64,000 bases of DNA, from positions 1 to 64,000 of the forward strand of contig JBBSGP010000007.1 of NCBI GenBank assembly GCA_038253885.1, in the 5' to 3' direction. The notes under the pieces are model-generated. The model searched no databases and was not told the DNA's origin. It saw only the letters and a list, made by a program, of their open reading frames with translations. A program made the translations under genes and the position numbers. This document shows, one piece after another, positions 8,260 to 17,561 of this stretch; within the stretch, counting starts at the first letter, position 1, and each line of letters opens with the position of its first letter. This DNA is from JALZAQ01 sp038253885. GTDB lineage: Bacteria; Gemmatimonadota; Gemmatimonadetes; Gemmatimonadales; Gemmatimonadaceae.

Positions 8260-9432
8260 ATGACGACCGACGTGCACGGCATTCGGCCCTCCCCCCCGTT
8301 GACCACGCTCTCCGAGGAGGAGAGCCTTTTCCGGGATGCAGTGGCCGGCTTCGCCGAAGAGGAAGTCCGGCCGAGAGTCCGCGCGATGGAGGCGGAGCAG
8401 CGCCTCGATCCGGCGCTGATTCCCAAAGCTTTCGAGCTCGGCCTCATGGGCATCGAGGTCCCCGAGAGTTACGGCGGAGGCGGCGGCACGCTCATGATGG
8501 TGACGCTCGCGGTCGAGGAGATCAGCCGCGTGGATGCGTCAGCGGCGATCCTCGTGGACGTTCAGAACACGCTGGTGAATTCCCCGCTTGCCCGGTACGG
8601 AGATGACGCACAGAAAGAGCGCTACCTCGGCCAGCTCACCCGGCAGATGGTGGGCGCCTATGCTCTCTCCGAACCCGGCTCAGGGTCGGACGCGTTCGGG
8701 ATGGCGACACGCGCCGAGCGTCGCGGCAACGCCTGGGTGCTCGACGGCCGCAAGCTCTGGATCACCAACGGCGCCGAGGCGGAGCTTTTCATCATCTTCG
8801 CCAATGCCAACCCCGCCGCTGGCTACAAAGGGATCACGGCCTTCCTGGTGGAGCGGAGCTTCGCGGGGTTCAGCGTCGGGAAGCGCGAGCACAAGCTGGG
8901 CATCCGGGCGTCGAGCACCACCGAGCTGATACTCGATGGCTGCGAGGTGCCGGCGGCGAATGTGCTCGGGCCAGTGGGTCAGGGCTACAAGATCGCCATG
9001 GAGACGCTGAACGGCGGCCGGATCGGGATCGGCGCGCAGATGATCGGTATAGCCCGCGGCGCGCTCGACGCAACAGTTGGTTACGTCCAGGAGCGAAAGC
9101 AGTTCGGCAAGGCGATCGCCGACTTCCAGGCGGTGCAGTTTCAGCTGGCGCAGGCGTCGACCGAGCTCGAGGCCGCGCGCCTGATGGTGTACAATGCCGC
9201 CCGCCTCAAGGACGCGGGAGCGCCGTTCACGCGCGAGGCCGCCATGGCGAAGCTCTTCTCGTCCCAGGTGACCGAGCGTGTCACCTCGCTCTGCGTCGAG
9301 CTCTTCGGTGGGTACGGCTACACCACCGATTTCCCGGTGGAGAAATTCTATCGGGACGCGAAGATCGGCACAATCTACGAGGGCACCTCCAACATGCAGC
9401 TCCAGACGATCGCGAAGCTGTTGCTGAAGTAG
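8260..9432 (+). CDS. acyl-CoA dehydrogenase
   Basis: The 390-residue protein is a standard FAD-dependent acyl-CoA dehydrogenase, the first oxidation step of beta-oxidation or branched-chain degradation. It has the helical N-terminal domain, the FAD-binding middle stretch YALSEPGSGSDA, WITNG, and a C-terminal helical domain ending in YEGTSNMQLQ, where Glu374 is in the catalytic base position used by short- and medium-chain enzymes. Chain-length preference cannot be read from sequence. The start is the ATG at 8260; the frame is open further upstream but overlaps the MTHFR gene. An extended -10 box just before the ATG points to its own promoter. It faces the YIP1-type gene tail to tail. Confidence 0.95.
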   Translation: MTTDVHGIRPSPPLTTLSEEESLFRDAVAGFAEEEVRPRVRAMEAEQRLDPALIPKAFELGLMGIEVPESYGGGGGTLMMVTLAVEEISRVDASAAILVDVQNTLVNSPLARYGDDAQKERYLGQLTRQMVGAYALSEPGSGSDAFGMATRAERRGNAWVLDGRKLWITNGAEAELFIIFANANPAAGYKGITAFLVERSFAGFSVGKREHKLGIRASSTTELILDGCEVPAANVLGPVGQGYKIAMETLNGGRIGIGAQMIGIARGALDATVGYVQERKQFGKAIADFQAVQFQLAQASTELEAARLMVYNAARLKDAGAPFTREAAMAKLFSSQVTERVTSLCVELFGGYGYTTDFPVEKFYRDAKIGTIYEGTSNMQLQTIAKLLLK

Positions 9433-9448
9433 GCCCCACAGGCCGGCC

Positions 9449-10222
9449 TCAACCCGCGCGCAGCGCCATCGCCACCGGATAGAGTCCGCCCAACACGAAG
9501 AGGATCACGCCGGCGATGATCGCCTTGCCCCTCGGCACTCGGCCGGTGACGATGAGACCGATGACGAGCAGCACCGTGAGCCAGATGGTGAACAGATCCA
9601 CCCGTCCCAGAGCGGCCAGCAACGGCATGGATGTCGTTTCCGGATTGGCGAAGCGGGCCAGGCTTAACGAGACGCTGTACTGCGATGTCAGCGACGCCGG
9701 GTCCATCAGCGTGGCCTGGATCGTCGCGAGGATGAACGAGACGACACGCACGATGTTGGCGTAGGCGGCGACGACGATCGCCGAACGGATGGTCTGCTGG
9801 GAATCGAAAAGCTTGCCCACGAGCCAGGTCATCACGCCGGTGAGCAGGATCACGATCGGGGTGAAGAACAGCAGGATCACACCGCCGAACGTCTGCGCCA
9901 TCGCCTTTCCCTTCTCCATCATCTCGGGCGTGATCTGCGGGTTCTTACGCATGGCGGCTTCGGCTCCGCGGCGGTACTCTCCCTCGAAGATGGGCGACAT
10001 CACCCCCTTGCTGGCGTAGTAGAGAATCACGAGCAGCACCGTGACGACAGCGATCGGGATGAACGCCGACCCATTGATGCGCCTCGCGAACACCTGCGAC
10101 GGCGCATAGAAGATGTCGATGAAGTCCTCCCACACCGACGTCTTCACGGGAGGAGTGACGCTGACTACCGGAGCGTCGCTGGATTCGCCCACAGATGGCT
10201 CGCTTGAGGAGACTGGAGACAT
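9449..10222 (-). CDS. YIP1-family integral membrane protein
   Basis: The protein has 257 residues when started at the ATG at 10222; the longer open frame runs into the upstream divergent gene and its extra residues look non-coding. A short polar N-terminus is followed by about five hydrophobic segments, the first (PIAVVTVLLVILYYA) after WEDFIDIFYAPSQVFAR. This opening, with a W-x-x-F motif and FYAPSQVF, is typical of bacterial YIP1-domain proteins, which have no settled function. A polar loop with many Met and Lys lies between segments one and two. It is divergent from the Xaa-Pro peptidase gene and shares with it a 62-bp region holding an inverted repeat. Confidence 0.75.
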   Translation of the reverse strand: MSPVSSSEPSVGESSDAPVVSVTPPVKTSVWEDFIDIFYAPSQVFARRINGSAFIPIAVVTVLLVILYYASKGVMSPIFEGEYRRGAEAAMRKNPQITPEMMEKGKAMAQTFGGVILLFFTPIVILLTGVMTWLVGKLFDSQQTIRSAIVVAAYANIVRVVSFILATIQATLMDPASLTSQYSVSLSLARFANPETTSMPLLAALGRVDLFTIWLTVLLVIGLIVTGRVPRGKAIIAGVILFVLGGLYPVAMALRAG

Positions 10223-10224
10223 TA

Positions 10225-10242
10225 CTAACCTGTTTGGGTTAG
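10225..10242. promoter_or_regulatory. inverted repeat between divergent genes, possible operator
   Basis: CTAACC (10225-10230), six bases, then GGTTAG (10237-10242) form a perfect palindrome in the short gap between the YIP1-type gene and the Xaa-Pro peptidase gene. Its place just upstream of both starts would suit a shared repressor or activator. No regulator gene is adjacent. Confidence 0.35.
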
Positions 10243-10283
10243 GCGGCAAGAGTCCATCTCGAACGTTCCACCATGGAGCTTCC

Positions 10284-11765
10284 GTGTCCCGTTTGGCTTT
10301 ACGGATGTTTCTCGCGACCGCTCTCGCTCTTCTTCCCGCGAGCCTGCCGGCGCAGATCGCGCAATCCGAGTACGCGGCGCGCCGCGATTCACTGGCGGCC
10401 CGACTCGGAGATGCCGTCATCGTCGTGCTCGGCGCCCACGAGCCGGCCGAGGACTTTCTCTCGTTCTTCCAGTCCTCGGTCTTTCTCTACCTCACCGGCC
10501 TCCGTGAGCCCGAGGCCGCGCTCGTCATCGTGCGCCGGAGCGGCCAACTCTCCAGCATTCTGTTCGTGCAGCCCAAGGACCCGGGTCGGGAAGTGTGGAC
10601 GGGCCACCGCCTGGGTGCGGCCGGGGTCGCTGGTCTCACGGGAATGCAGGGTCGATCGACCGACGAGCTCGGTGGCGTGCTCGATTCGCTGGCCCGAACG
10701 GGGCTGCCGTTCTCCGTGATCGGGGAGCTCGGCGGCAGCGAAGGCGCCACTCCGGACGCGCAGTTCGTGCAGCGCCTCCGCGCGCGGAACCCCTCGCTCA
10801 CGCTCGCCGCCGGGGCGGCGTTGGCCGAGCGCATTCTCCGAGGCAGCAAGAGCCCCGCCGAGCTGCGACTCATCCGCCGCGCGGTGGACATCACGGTCGC
10901 GGCACAGCACGACGCGATGCGCGCCATCAAGACGGCCCGGAACGAGTTCGAGATCCAGGCTCTCATCGAGTACGACTTCCGTCGCAGCGGAGCCGATCGT
11001 CCGTCCTTCGCCACGATCATCGCATCCGGCCCGAACTCCACGACCCTTCATTACAACGCCGATGACCGCTTTTTCTCACCCGGCGATGTGATGGTCATGG
11101 ATATCGGGGCGCAATACAACGGATATGCCGCCGACGTGACCCGCACGGTGCCCATCAGTGGCACGTTCTCGCCTGAGCAGCGCGACGTCTACCAGCTCGT
11201 GCGTAACGCTCAGGCCGCGGCGGAGCGTCAGGCCACACTCGGAGCGCCCGCACGCGCGATGAGCGATTCCGCCAACGCCGTGCTGGCCGAGGGGCTGGCG
11301 CGGCTCGGCCTCATCGAGGCCCCGTCGGCGACCTTCGAGGGCGCGCCAGGGCAGTGCCCTGCCCCCGCCGGCTGTCCCCAGCTCTCCCTGTACTACATGC
11401 ACGGCCTCGGGCACGGCATCGGCCTCGATGTGCACGATCCCGATCAGTTCTACTTCACCGGGAAGATTGCGTCCGGGAGTGCGTTCACCATCGAGCCCGG
11501 CATATACGTGCGCGCCAACGTTCTCGAAACGCTGGCCGACACTCCAAGGAATCGGGCCACGGTCGCGAAGCTGAGCGCAGCTGTGCGGAAATACGCGAAC
11601 ATCGGCATCCGCATCGAGGATGATTACATCGCCACGGCTGCTGGTGTGGAGTGGATCTCCCGCGCTCCGCGCGAGATGGCCGAGATCGAGGCGGCGATGC
11701 GTGAGCCGTGGGCGGGGCTCGGAGCGGGCAACACGGCTCCGGTGCGCGTGCGCCATGATCAGTGA
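10284..11765 (+). CDS. exported Xaa-Pro aminopeptidase (M24B)
   Basis: This metallopeptidase removes N-terminal residues preceding proline. The five dimetal ligands are visible: Asp273, Asp284, His377, Glu404 and Glu445, inside the motifs VMDIGAQYNGYAADVTRT, HGLGHGIGLDVHD, FTIEPG and IRIEDDY. An N-terminal creatinase-like domain covers about residues 30-225. A signal peptide (LALRMFLATALALLPASLPAQ) shows that it acts outside the cytoplasm, unlike the usual PepP. I chose the GTG at 10284 because GGAG lies five bases upstream; ATG 10305 is the alternative, and the longer open frame would overlap the divergent gene. Its stop overlaps that of the convergent M61 gene. Confidence 0.9.
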   Translation: MSRLALRMFLATALALLPASLPAQIAQSEYAARRDSLAARLGDAVIVVLGAHEPAEDFLSFFQSSVFLYLTGLREPEAALVIVRRSGQLSSILFVQPKDPGREVWTGHRLGAAGVAGLTGMQGRSTDELGGVLDSLARTGLPFSVIGELGGSEGATPDAQFVQRLRARNPSLTLAAGAALAERILRGSKSPAELRLIRRAVDITVAAQHDAMRAIKTARNEFEIQALIEYDFRRSGADRPSFATIIASGPNSTTLHYNADDRFFSPGDVMVMDIGAQYNGYAADVTRTVPISGTFSPEQRDVYQLVRNAQAAAERQATLGAPARAMSDSANAVLAEGLARLGLIEAPSATFEGAPGQCPAPAGCPQLSLYYMHGLGHGIGLDVHDPDQFYFTGKIASGSAFTIEPGIYVRANVLETLADTPRNRATVAKLSAAVRKYANIGIRIEDDYIATAAGVEWISRAPREMAEIEAAMREPWAGLGAGNTAPVRVRHDQ

Positions 11766-13591
11766 GTGGTGAGGCCGCGAAGAATTCCAGTCCGTATCGT
11801 GGCTGCCTTTCGGGACGCTGCGGGATCGGCATCGATCCGCGTTCGTATTCGCGTGGCGAGCTTGACCCGCCCCATCAATGGTAGGACCTGTCCGTTGCGC
11901 CGCACCCGGATCGCGATCGGAGCGCCTCCCTCCCCAGCGAACGCCGCCCTGAACTTCTGGGCGAAGGCGGCATCGGCGATCGCTATCCCTCCGATGGTGA
12001 GCAGCTGGTCGCCGGCTCGAACCCCGGCATCCGCGGCGGCGCCCCGGGGGTCGACGGACGTCACGACGGCGGAATCGGCCAGCATCGAGACACCGAACAC
12101 CGGCTCGCGGAGCGTATCGATTGTCAGCCGCATCCCGGCGAGCGGTAACAGCTGAGTCCACGGGTACGACTCCCGGCCTTCGATGAAGCGCGCGTTGACA
12201 TCGGCGAAGCTCCGTCCGCCTGCGGCCGAGCTGATCGTCTTCCACCACTCGGCCGCGCCGAAGCCACGACCCTGCTTGTAGCTGTCCCGGTAGAGTTGAC
12301 GAAGCGCGTCGTCCAGAGACTGGCGGTTCCCGCTCGCGTCGCGGATGAAGATGTCGAGCAGAAGCCCGGCCAGCGAGCCTTTGGGATAGTAGAGGAGCGC
12401 TGTGCCATCCACCGGATGCACCCAGGTGGACAACGACGACTCGGTGAGAGCGATGGGCCGCACACTGGCGACCTCCGCGATCTTCTCGGCGGTGAGCTCG
12501 AAGAAAGCCGACGAGTCGATCGCGCCCCCTCTCACGGCCGCGAGATCAGCGTAGTAGTCGGTGATCCCCTCGCTCACCCACAGCCATGGGCTCGGCTGCT
12601 CCCGCGCGTACTGATACGGCCACAGCTCGACCGGCCTCAGGCGCTTCACGTTCCAGGCGTGAAAGAGCTCGTGGGCCAGAAAGGTCGCCATCTGCGGGGA
12701 ATCGAACAGGGCGGGAGAAATGACATCGAGCTGTGAGTTCTGGTGCTCGAGCCCGCTCGCGCCGGTCGCCAGGGAGTCGGCGACCTCCAGCACCGTGTAG
12801 GTCGTCCAGGGTATGTCCTGGAAGACGGCGACCTCCGGCGGAATGACTCTCTTCAGCCACTCCCACTGGCGCGCGCGATTCTCGCCGGCGACCGCGCCGA
12901 CAGGATACGAGGCCAGCCGCACCCACCGGTCGGCGATCCGCGCGCTGTCGAGATCGAAGCGACCGACGAAGAAGGGCATGTCCACGAGATCGTGATAGCT
13001 CGACGCGCTGAAGCGGGTCGAGGTAGCAGACGGAGCCATGCCGGTCGCGATACGCCAGCCCGGCGGCGCATCGATGCGCACCGTGGCCTCGTAGTCGAGG
13101 CTCCTGCCGGCGGGATAGAGAAAGAGGTTCGTGCCGTTGAAGAACACGAAATCATCGCGCGACCACGCCATCGCATTGTCCAGGGAATCGGCGAGGTAAT
13201 CGAAGGATACGGTGACCGGCGCGGCGCCGGCGCTGTCGATGCGCCAGCTGTCATAGCCCACCCTGGCCCAGGGCAGAGCGCGGCCCTCGCTGGTGGCCGT
13301 GAAGTTCGTCACCCAACGCGAGAAGTAATCGATCTCGTACGCGCCCGGCGTCCAGGCCGGGAGCGAGAGGATCACCGGCATCGCACCCCCCGCCGAAAAT
13401 CGCATGGCGACGCGGAGGGTGTGGGCGCGTGCGCTGACGCTGTCGACGGTCACCGAGTACTCGACCGCCGCGATCGGTGCCGACGCGGGCCGGAGCCGAG
13501 CCGCGTCGGGCGCGGCCTGCGATGCGAGCGTCCGGCAGATGGACAGGGCCACGATCGGGACGACGAGCAGCAACTCGAGCGATCGCGGCAT
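11759..13591 (-). CDS. M61-family (glycyl aminopeptidase-like) metallopeptidase with PDZ domain
   Basis: The 610-residue exported protein has a signal peptide, a beta-rich N-terminal domain (about 40-220), a gluzincin catalytic domain with H307-E308-L-F-H311 in HELFHAWNVKR, the M61 signature, and a third zinc ligand probably in WVSEGITDYYADL. A PDZ domain closes the protein (about 510-600, with AGVRAGDQLLTIGG). M61 peptidases cleave N-terminal glycine or alanine or act on unfolded peptides. The ATG at 13591 begins the signal peptide. The open frame continues far upstream but overlaps the DUF4349 gene on the other strand and has no protein-like composition there. It is divergent from the DUF4349 gene. 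Confidence 0.92.
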   Translation of the reverse strand: MPRSLELLLVVPIVALSICRTLASQAAPDAARLRPASAPIAAVEYSVTVDSVSARAHTLRVAMRFSAGGAMPVILSLPAWTPGAYEIDYFSRWVTNFTATSEGRALPWARVGYDSWRIDSAGAAPVTVSFDYLADSLDNAMAWSRDDFVFFNGTNLFLYPAGRSLDYEATVRIDAPPGWRIATGMAPSATSTRFSASSYHDLVDMPFFVGRFDLDSARIADRWVRLASYPVGAVAGENRARQWEWLKRVIPPEVAVFQDIPWTTYTVLEVADSLATGASGLEHQNSQLDVISPALFDSPQMATFLAHELFHAWNVKRLRPVELWPYQYAREQPSPWLWVSEGITDYYADLAAVRGGAIDSSAFFELTAEKIAEVASVRPIALTESSLSTWVHPVDGTALLYYPKGSLAGLLLDIFIRDASGNRQSLDDALRQLYRDSYKQGRGFGAAEWWKTISSAAGGRSFADVNARFIEGRESYPWTQLLPLAGMRLTIDTLREPVFGVSMLADSAVVTSVDPRGAAADAGVRAGDQLLTIGGIAIADAAFAQKFRAAFAGEGGAPIAIRVRRNGQVLPLMGRVKLATRIRTRIDADPAASRKAATIRTGILRGLTTH

Positions 13592-13771
13592 GAGATGGTC
13601 CGGAATATTGGTGGCGTCGCGAGCGAAATATCGTTCACTTGGGAAGCACGCGTCAGTGTGGGCCGGGACTGCGCGTGTGCAAGTGGGCGCGCTCCGTGCG
13701 TCCTCAGGTTGGGGGCGGACGGCCCCTTCGACCGACCGAGGGAGGGCACCACCCACACACGGAGCAACGTC

Positions 13772-14749
13772 ATGCGCCTTGCAGCGATAACAGGACTGTT
13801 CCTCATGGCGGCCGCCGCGTCGGGGTGCAGTGGCCGGGACGCGGCCCAGCCGGGCAGAAGCCCTAGCGGGTCGAAGGGGATGATGGTCTCGGCGAGTCGG
13901 ACGGATGCGGCTGGCCTCGCGCAGGCGCCATCGGCACCGCCATCGCCATCCACGGTGAGGGATGAAGCATCCTTCGCCGGAACGCCGCCCGTGCCGCCCG
14001 CCGCTACGGCCGCCGGCGAGACGGTGGCGCCCTCGATGATCATTCGCACCGGGCAGGCGAGTATCCAGGTGGACTCTCTCGAGCTGGGCGTTGCGCGCGT
14101 GCGACTCGTGGCTGAGCAGCTGGGCGGCTACGTCGCCAACGCGTCGCTCCAGGCGGGCCACGACCAGCTGAGATCGGCCACGCTCGAGATCAAGCTCCCT
14201 GCGTCCCGGTTCGACGAGCTCGTGAACCGCGGACTTCCGTCGATCGGGAAGGTGGAGACGGTGAACCAGCGCGCCGACGACGTCGGCGAGGAGTTCGTGG
14301 ACGTGACCGCGCGGGTGGAGAACAAGAAGCGCGAGGAGCAGCGACTCGTCCAGCTGCTCGCCACCCGCACCGGCAAGCTGTCGGATGTCGTCCTGATCGA
14401 GGAGAAGCTGGCGGAGGTGCGCGAGGCGATCGAGCGGATGGAGGGGCGCATGCGCTATCTGCGTACCCGGTCCGCGATCAGCACGTTCAACGTCACGGTG
14501 CATGAGGCCATTCCGGTGGTCGGACAGAAAGGCACGACCAGCGTGTTGGCCGAGGCGTTCGTCCAGGCCTGGCGCAACTTCATCGGCTTCCTCGCCAGCC
14601 TGATCGCGGCGCTCGGCGTGCTGCTTCCGCTTGGCATTCTGGTCGCCTTCGCGATCTGGCTCGCGGTGCGCTATCGGGACCGGCATAGTCCACCGGCCGC
14701 GCCCCGGTCGTCGCGCGCCGACACACCGCCGTCCGCTGGCGCCGCCTGA
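13772..14749 (+). CDS. DUF4349 lipoprotein
   Basis: The 325-residue protein begins with a lipoprotein signal peptide (lipid Cys19) and a Pro/Ala/Ser-rich linker up to about 85. The DUF4349 core follows: a beta-strand start (MIIRTGQASIQVDS), a central alpha-helical, coiled-coil-like part (VTARVENKKREEQRL to IERMEGRMRYLR), and a C-terminal transmembrane segment (about 280-310) ending in basic residues. Such proteins sit in the cell envelope; their role is not known. GGAG lies seven bases before the ATG. A 180-bp gap separates it from the divergent M61 gene and probably holds promoters for both; no clear sites were identified there. Confidence 0.85.
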   Translation: MRLAAITGLFLMAAAASGCSGRDAAQPGRSPSGSKGMMVSASRTDAAGLAQAPSAPPSPSTVRDEASFAGTPPVPPAATAAGETVAPSMIIRTGQASIQVDSLELGVARVRLVAEQLGGYVANASLQAGHDQLRSATLEIKLPASRFDELVNRGLPSIGKVETVNQRADDVGEEFVDVTARVENKKREEQRLVQLLATRTGKLSDVVLIEEKLAEVREAIERMEGRMRYLRTRSAISTFNVTVHEAIPVVGQKGTTSVLAEAFVQAWRNFIGFLASLIAALGVLLPLGILVAFAIWLAVRYRDRHSPPAAPRSSRADTPPSAGAA

Positions 14750-14794
14750 CGGCCGGGGAGCATATTGGGGCTTCGCATTTTCCCCGGAGCCCCG

Positions 14795-17029
14795 ATGCCC
14801 GAGACGCAGATCCCGACGCAACCCAGGCTCGATCCGGAGGCGGACCGCGTTTCCCTCGCCGGCGACGATGAGCTCCACAAACCGTACGTCCCGGACAGCG
14901 AGAATCTCACCGAGCTGACCGTCGGGGCCATCATCCTCGGGATGGTGCTCGGCCTCGTGTTCGCGGCCTCGAGCGTCTACCTGGCGCTCAAGGTCGGCCT
15001 CACCGTGAGCGCGTCGATTCCCATCGCGGTCCTCTCCATCACGATCTTTCGCTACATCTCGCGGGTCTTCCGCGCGAAGCCGGCGACGATTCTTCAGAAC
15101 AACATGGTGCAGACGACTGGCTCGGCCGGCGAATCCATTGCCGCCGGCGTCGTCTTCACGCTGCCGGCGCTGCTCCTTCTCGGATACTCGCTGCCCTGGA
15201 GCACCGTCGTGGCTGTCGCTCTGGTGGGCGGGATACTCGGCGTGCTGCTCATGATTCCTCTGCGCCGAAGTCTGATCGTGAACGAGCATCGCACGCTCAG
15301 ATATCCGGAGGGCACGGCCTGCGCGGAAGTGCTGATCGTCGGTGAGGAGCGCGGCACCCAGGCTCAGCTGGTGTTCATGGGCTTCGGGCTCGGCGCCATC
15401 TACAAGTTTCTCAACGGGGGACTGAAGCTGTGGACCGATGTCGCCGTCCACACATTTCAGCGAGCCATGCCCAACGGAGCCCGGCAGATCTTCGGCGAGA
15501 TCCAGGCCGAGATCAGCCCGGAGCTGACTGGAGTGGGCTACATCATCGGGCCCCGCATCGCGGGGTATCTGTTCGCCGGCGGGCTGATCTCGTTCTTCGT
15601 CCTGATCCCCGCGATCAAGCTGTTCGGGGCGGGGCTCACCGCACCGATCTTTCCCGCGACCACGCTCATCTCGCAGATGACGGCGATGGAGGTGCGCGCC
15701 AAGTACGTGTACTACATCGGAGCGGGTGCCGTCACGGCGGCGGGTCTGATCAGTCTCGGACGGGCGCTTCCCACGATTCTCGCCGCTCTGGTGGGCGGTC
15801 TCGGCACCGTCCGATCGGCGGGCGCCGCCGGTGCCGGAAGCGCTGTCGGCCGGCGCACCCAGCGCGATCTACCGATGCGGCTCGTCCTCATCGGAGTGCT
15901 CGTGCTGGGAATCGCGATGGTGGTCGTCCCCCAGATCCGCATCAACGCGCTGGGAGCGGTGCTCGCGTTGTTCTTCGCCTTCCTCTTCGTCACCGTCTCC
16001 AGCCGGATCACGGGGCAGATCGGCGCGTCGTCGAATCCGATCTCTGGCATGACGGTCGCGACGGTGCTCCTCACCTCACTGCTCTTTCTGGCCGTCGGCT
16101 GGACAGGGATCGAGCACCGCGTGCTCGCGCTCAGCATCGGCGGCGTCGTCTGCATCGCGGCGGCGGTGGCCGGTGCGACGAGCCAGGACCTCAAGACCGG
16201 ATACCTCGTCGGTGCGACGCCGGCACGACAGCAGATCGGTCTCCTGTGCGGCGTCGTGACATCCGCGCTCCTGATCGGCGTCACCATTCAGTTCCTCAAC
16301 GAAGGCTCGCAGACGATCGTCGCGCGCAGTTTCCCGGGCGTCACCGTCGCTAACCTCGAGTCTTCGCCGATGACACTCGACGGGACATCCTACCGCGTGG
16401 GGCATCTCTACGAGCAGACCGGAGTGGCTCCCGCCGGCAAGTATCTTCTCGCCGCCGATGGATCGATCGCCTACCTGGTGGACCCTGGTATCGGCGGTCG
16501 CGAGCTGGTGGACTACAAAGGGCGGAAGGTGCGCAAGCTGGAGTCGCCCAAATCGCAGATCATGGCGCTGGTCGTGGACGGCATCCTGACGCAGAAGCTC
16601 CCGTGGGGCTTGATCCTCATCGGGGCATTCCTCGCCGTCGCGCTCGAGGTACTCGGGATTCCCTCGCTGCCGGTCGCGGTCGGCGTCTACCTGCCGATCG
16701 CCACGTCGGCGACGATGTTCATCGGCGGCTCCATCCGGTGGCTGGTGGAGCGCCGTCGATCGGCGGCCGCCCAGCCGACGCTCGTGGGCGACGATGCCGA
16801 CTCCGGGCCGGGCGTGCTCTTCTCGTCCGGATTGATCGCCGGCGGCGCGATCATGGGGGTGGTGCTGGCGGCGCTGGCCGCACGCGAAGGGTTGGGAGAC
16901 CGTCTGGCCAAGGTGCTGCCGGCCGGCGCCTTCGGTGAGAGCGCGCTCGCCGGCATCATCGTCTACGCGCTGCTTCTGGCGCTGCCCCTCTATCTCATCG
17001 CGCGCCGCAGCGTAGCACCGACCCGGTAG
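14795..17029 (+). CDS. OPT-family oligopeptide transporter
   Basis: The protein has 744 residues and around 15 hydrophobic segments. ELTVGAIILGMVLGLVFAASSVYLALKVGLTVSASIP near the N-terminus is characteristic of bacterial OPT transporters, which take up peptides or metal chelates by proton symport. A soluble beta-type insert (about 515-590, with LDGTSYRVGHLYEQTG) lies outside the membrane between late segments. The ATG at 14795 has GGAG five bases upstream, so I preferred it to the TTG at 14765. It stands 45 bases after the DUF4349 gene on the same strand and may be co-transcribed. Confidence 0.92.
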   Translation: MPETQIPTQPRLDPEADRVSLAGDDELHKPYVPDSENLTELTVGAIILGMVLGLVFAASSVYLALKVGLTVSASIPIAVLSITIFRYISRVFRAKPATILQNNMVQTTGSAGESIAAGVVFTLPALLLLGYSLPWSTVVAVALVGGILGVLLMIPLRRSLIVNEHRTLRYPEGTACAEVLIVGEERGTQAQLVFMGFGLGAIYKFLNGGLKLWTDVAVHTFQRAMPNGARQIFGEIQAEISPELTGVGYIIGPRIAGYLFAGGLISFFVLIPAIKLFGAGLTAPIFPATTLISQMTAMEVRAKYVYYIGAGAVTAAGLISLGRALPTILAALVGGLGTVRSAGAAGAGSAVGRRTQRDLPMRLVLIGVLVLGIAMVVVPQIRINALGAVLALFFAFLFVTVSSRITGQIGASSNPISGMTVATVLLTSLLFLAVGWTGIEHRVLALSIGGVVCIAAAVAGATSQDLKTGYLVGATPARQQIGLLCGVVTSALLIGVTIQFLNEGSQTIVARSFPGVTVANLESSPMTLDGTSYRVGHLYEQTGVAPAGKYLLAADGSIAYLVDPGIGGRELVDYKGRKVRKLESPKSQIMALVVDGILTQKLPWGLILIGAFLAVALEVLGIPSLPVAVGVYLPIATSATMFIGGSIRWLVERRRSAAAQPTLVGDDADSGPGVLFSSGLIAGGAIMGVVLAALAAREGLGDRLAKVLPAGAFGESALAGIIVYALLLALPLYLIARRSVAPTR

Positions 17030-17080
17030 TGACGGCCGTCCAACCGACCGCGCACTCACAACCTTCTCGCGAGGTGACAC

Positions 17081-17557
17081 ATGCAACTGCATCGGATCTC
17101 GATGGTCTCGATGGTGGCTGGTACGCTGTGCGCGAGCGCAGTGCAGGCCCAGCGCGTTGTGGCCGATGTAACGCTGGATGGCGTGGGCGTGCTCAAAGCC
17201 TCATCAGTCAGCTTCGGAGTCAGTAACCCGGGAACCAGCCGACTGGGCGGAGGGATGGGCACCGGGAAGGCTTCGATGAGTGATCTCAAGATCACGCGCG
17301 ACGCTGGGCAATACTCGGCAGCTCTCTTCATCAATGCCGCGTCGGGCAAGCACTTTCCTCGGCTGACGGTGGATATGGTGAGCCCCGCCGGGATGAAGAT
17401 CACGCTCGTCGACGTCGTAGTCACGTCCGACCACTACGCCACGAACAATGCCGGACAGATAGAGGAGACGCTGACATTTGATTACGCGAAGATCGAGTTC
17501 GAGATGAAGGGCGAGGCGAAGACCGGCTACGACGTGAAGGCGAACGTCAAGTACTGA
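17081..17557 (+). CDS. exported Hcp-like protein (type VI tube protein family)
   Basis: The 158-residue protein has a clear signal peptide (cleavage after AVQAQ, near residue 24), then a domain that fits the Hcp1 family: VSFGVSNPG with a Gly-rich loop, GKASMSDLKITR, AALFINAASGKHFP, KITLVDVVVTS, and the closing LTFDYAKIEFEMK. Hcp normally forms the inner tube of type VI secretion systems and is made without a signal peptide. No other type VI gene is present in the window. This copy is more likely a periplasmic or extracellular stand-alone member. A GAGGTG ribosome site precedes the ATG. It lies four bases before the amidohydrolase gene, suggesting joint expression. Confidence 0.75.
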   Translation: MQLHRISMVSMVAGTLCASAVQAQRVVADVTLDGVGVLKASSVSFGVSNPGTSRLGGGMGTGKASMSDLKITRDAGQYSAALFINAASGKHFPRLTVDMVSPAGMKITLVDVVVTSDHYATNNAGQIEETLTFDYAKIEFEMKGEAKTGYDVKANVKY

Positions 17558-17561
17558 GTCC

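Noticed and set aside
13592..15451. Upstream extension of the M61 peptidase frame on the minus strand
   Set aside because: It overlaps the well-supported DUF4349 and OPT genes, and a signal peptide starts at 13591.
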